Of a stretch of 6,959 bases of DNA, positions 6,871 to 6,959 are shown in pieces. The notes below the pieces were generated by a model. That model was not told the DNA's origin and made no database searches. It saw only the letters and a program-made list of their open reading frames with translations. Within the stretch, counting starts at the first letter, position 1. Every line of letters starts with the position of its first letter. Position numbers and translations under genes: made by a program. This stretch comes from an uncultured Ruminococcus sp. (GTDB lineage: Bacteria > Bacillota > Clostridia > Oscillospirales > Acutalibacteraceae): positions 1 through 6,959 of the forward strand of contig CADCOF010000052.1 in the NCBI GenBank assembly GCA_902802975.1, in the 5' to 3' direction.

Positions 6871-6959
6871 TGATCTATAAATGAGCAAAAAAGTAAAAAT
6901 GCACAAAACTGAAGTTTGATAGAGCATAGCATAAAGTTTTCGCCAAGCCTTTTTCAAAA
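6871..6959 (-). repeat. Right arm of 89-bp inverted repeat flanking the cassette
   Basis: This is the inverted copy of 33-121, matching at 87 of 89 positions and still matching at the last base of the window, so the true repeat is probably longer. The final bases repeat the inner half of the palindrome seen at 27-48 on the left. The arm begins 38 bases after the stop of the large gene, so the cassette is packed tightly between the two arms. Confidence 0.93.

Noticed and set aside
1..6959. Type III CRISPR association of the Card1/Can2-like nuclease
   Set aside because: No repeat-spacer array, Cas10 or other cas gene is present in the window; a distant locus cannot be excluded.
1..6959. TerY-P type kinase/PP2C/vWA triad
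   Set aside because: The kinase and PP2C are present, but the first gene shows no MIDAS (DxSxS) motif or vWA pattern.

Overview
The window holds one compact three-gene operon, all on the + strand, enclosed by an 89-bp near-perfect inverted repeat (33-121 and 6871-6959). AT-rich coding sequence, GGAGG-type ribosome binding sites and the style of the proteins suggest a low-GC Firmicute, probably a gut-type Clostridia (Ruminococcus/Oscillospiraceae-like). This placement is inferred from style, not from a marker gene.

Layout: 1-32 is a short GC-rich flank. 33-121 is the left inverted repeat, with a hairpin across its outer edge. 151-1899 encodes a 582-aa soluble protein of a family I do not recognise. 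1926-2633 encodes a 235-aa PP2C-type Ser/Thr phosphatase with its metal-binding aspartates in place. 2630-6832 encodes a 1400-aa multidomain protein. 6833-6870 is a short AT-rich tail, and 6871-6959 is the right inverted repeat, which runs to the window edge. There are no tRNA or rRNA genes, no CRISPR array, and no transposase or recombinase.

The large protein is the centre of interest. In order it carries a Ser/Thr protein kinase domain, a TrkA-N-like Rossmann nucleotide-binding domain, a region resembling the prokaryotic RyR domain, a helical linker, a Rossmannoid domain in the position of the CARF sensor of Card1/Can2 (DUF1887) proteins, a winged-helix-like segment, and a C-terminal PD-(D/E)XK nuclease of the Card1/Can2 kind. 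A kinase, likely ligand sensors and a nuclease are thus joined in one chain, with a phosphatase encoded in a 4-nt overlap just upstream.

Working model (inference): this is a self-contained defence or stress module. The Rossmann/RyR/CARF-like domains would sense a nucleotide-type signal, kinase and phosphatase would set the phosphorylation state of the nuclease protein and/or of the first gene product, and the nuclease would be the toxic output. The paired end repeats suggest that the cassette moves, or is exchanged, as a unit.
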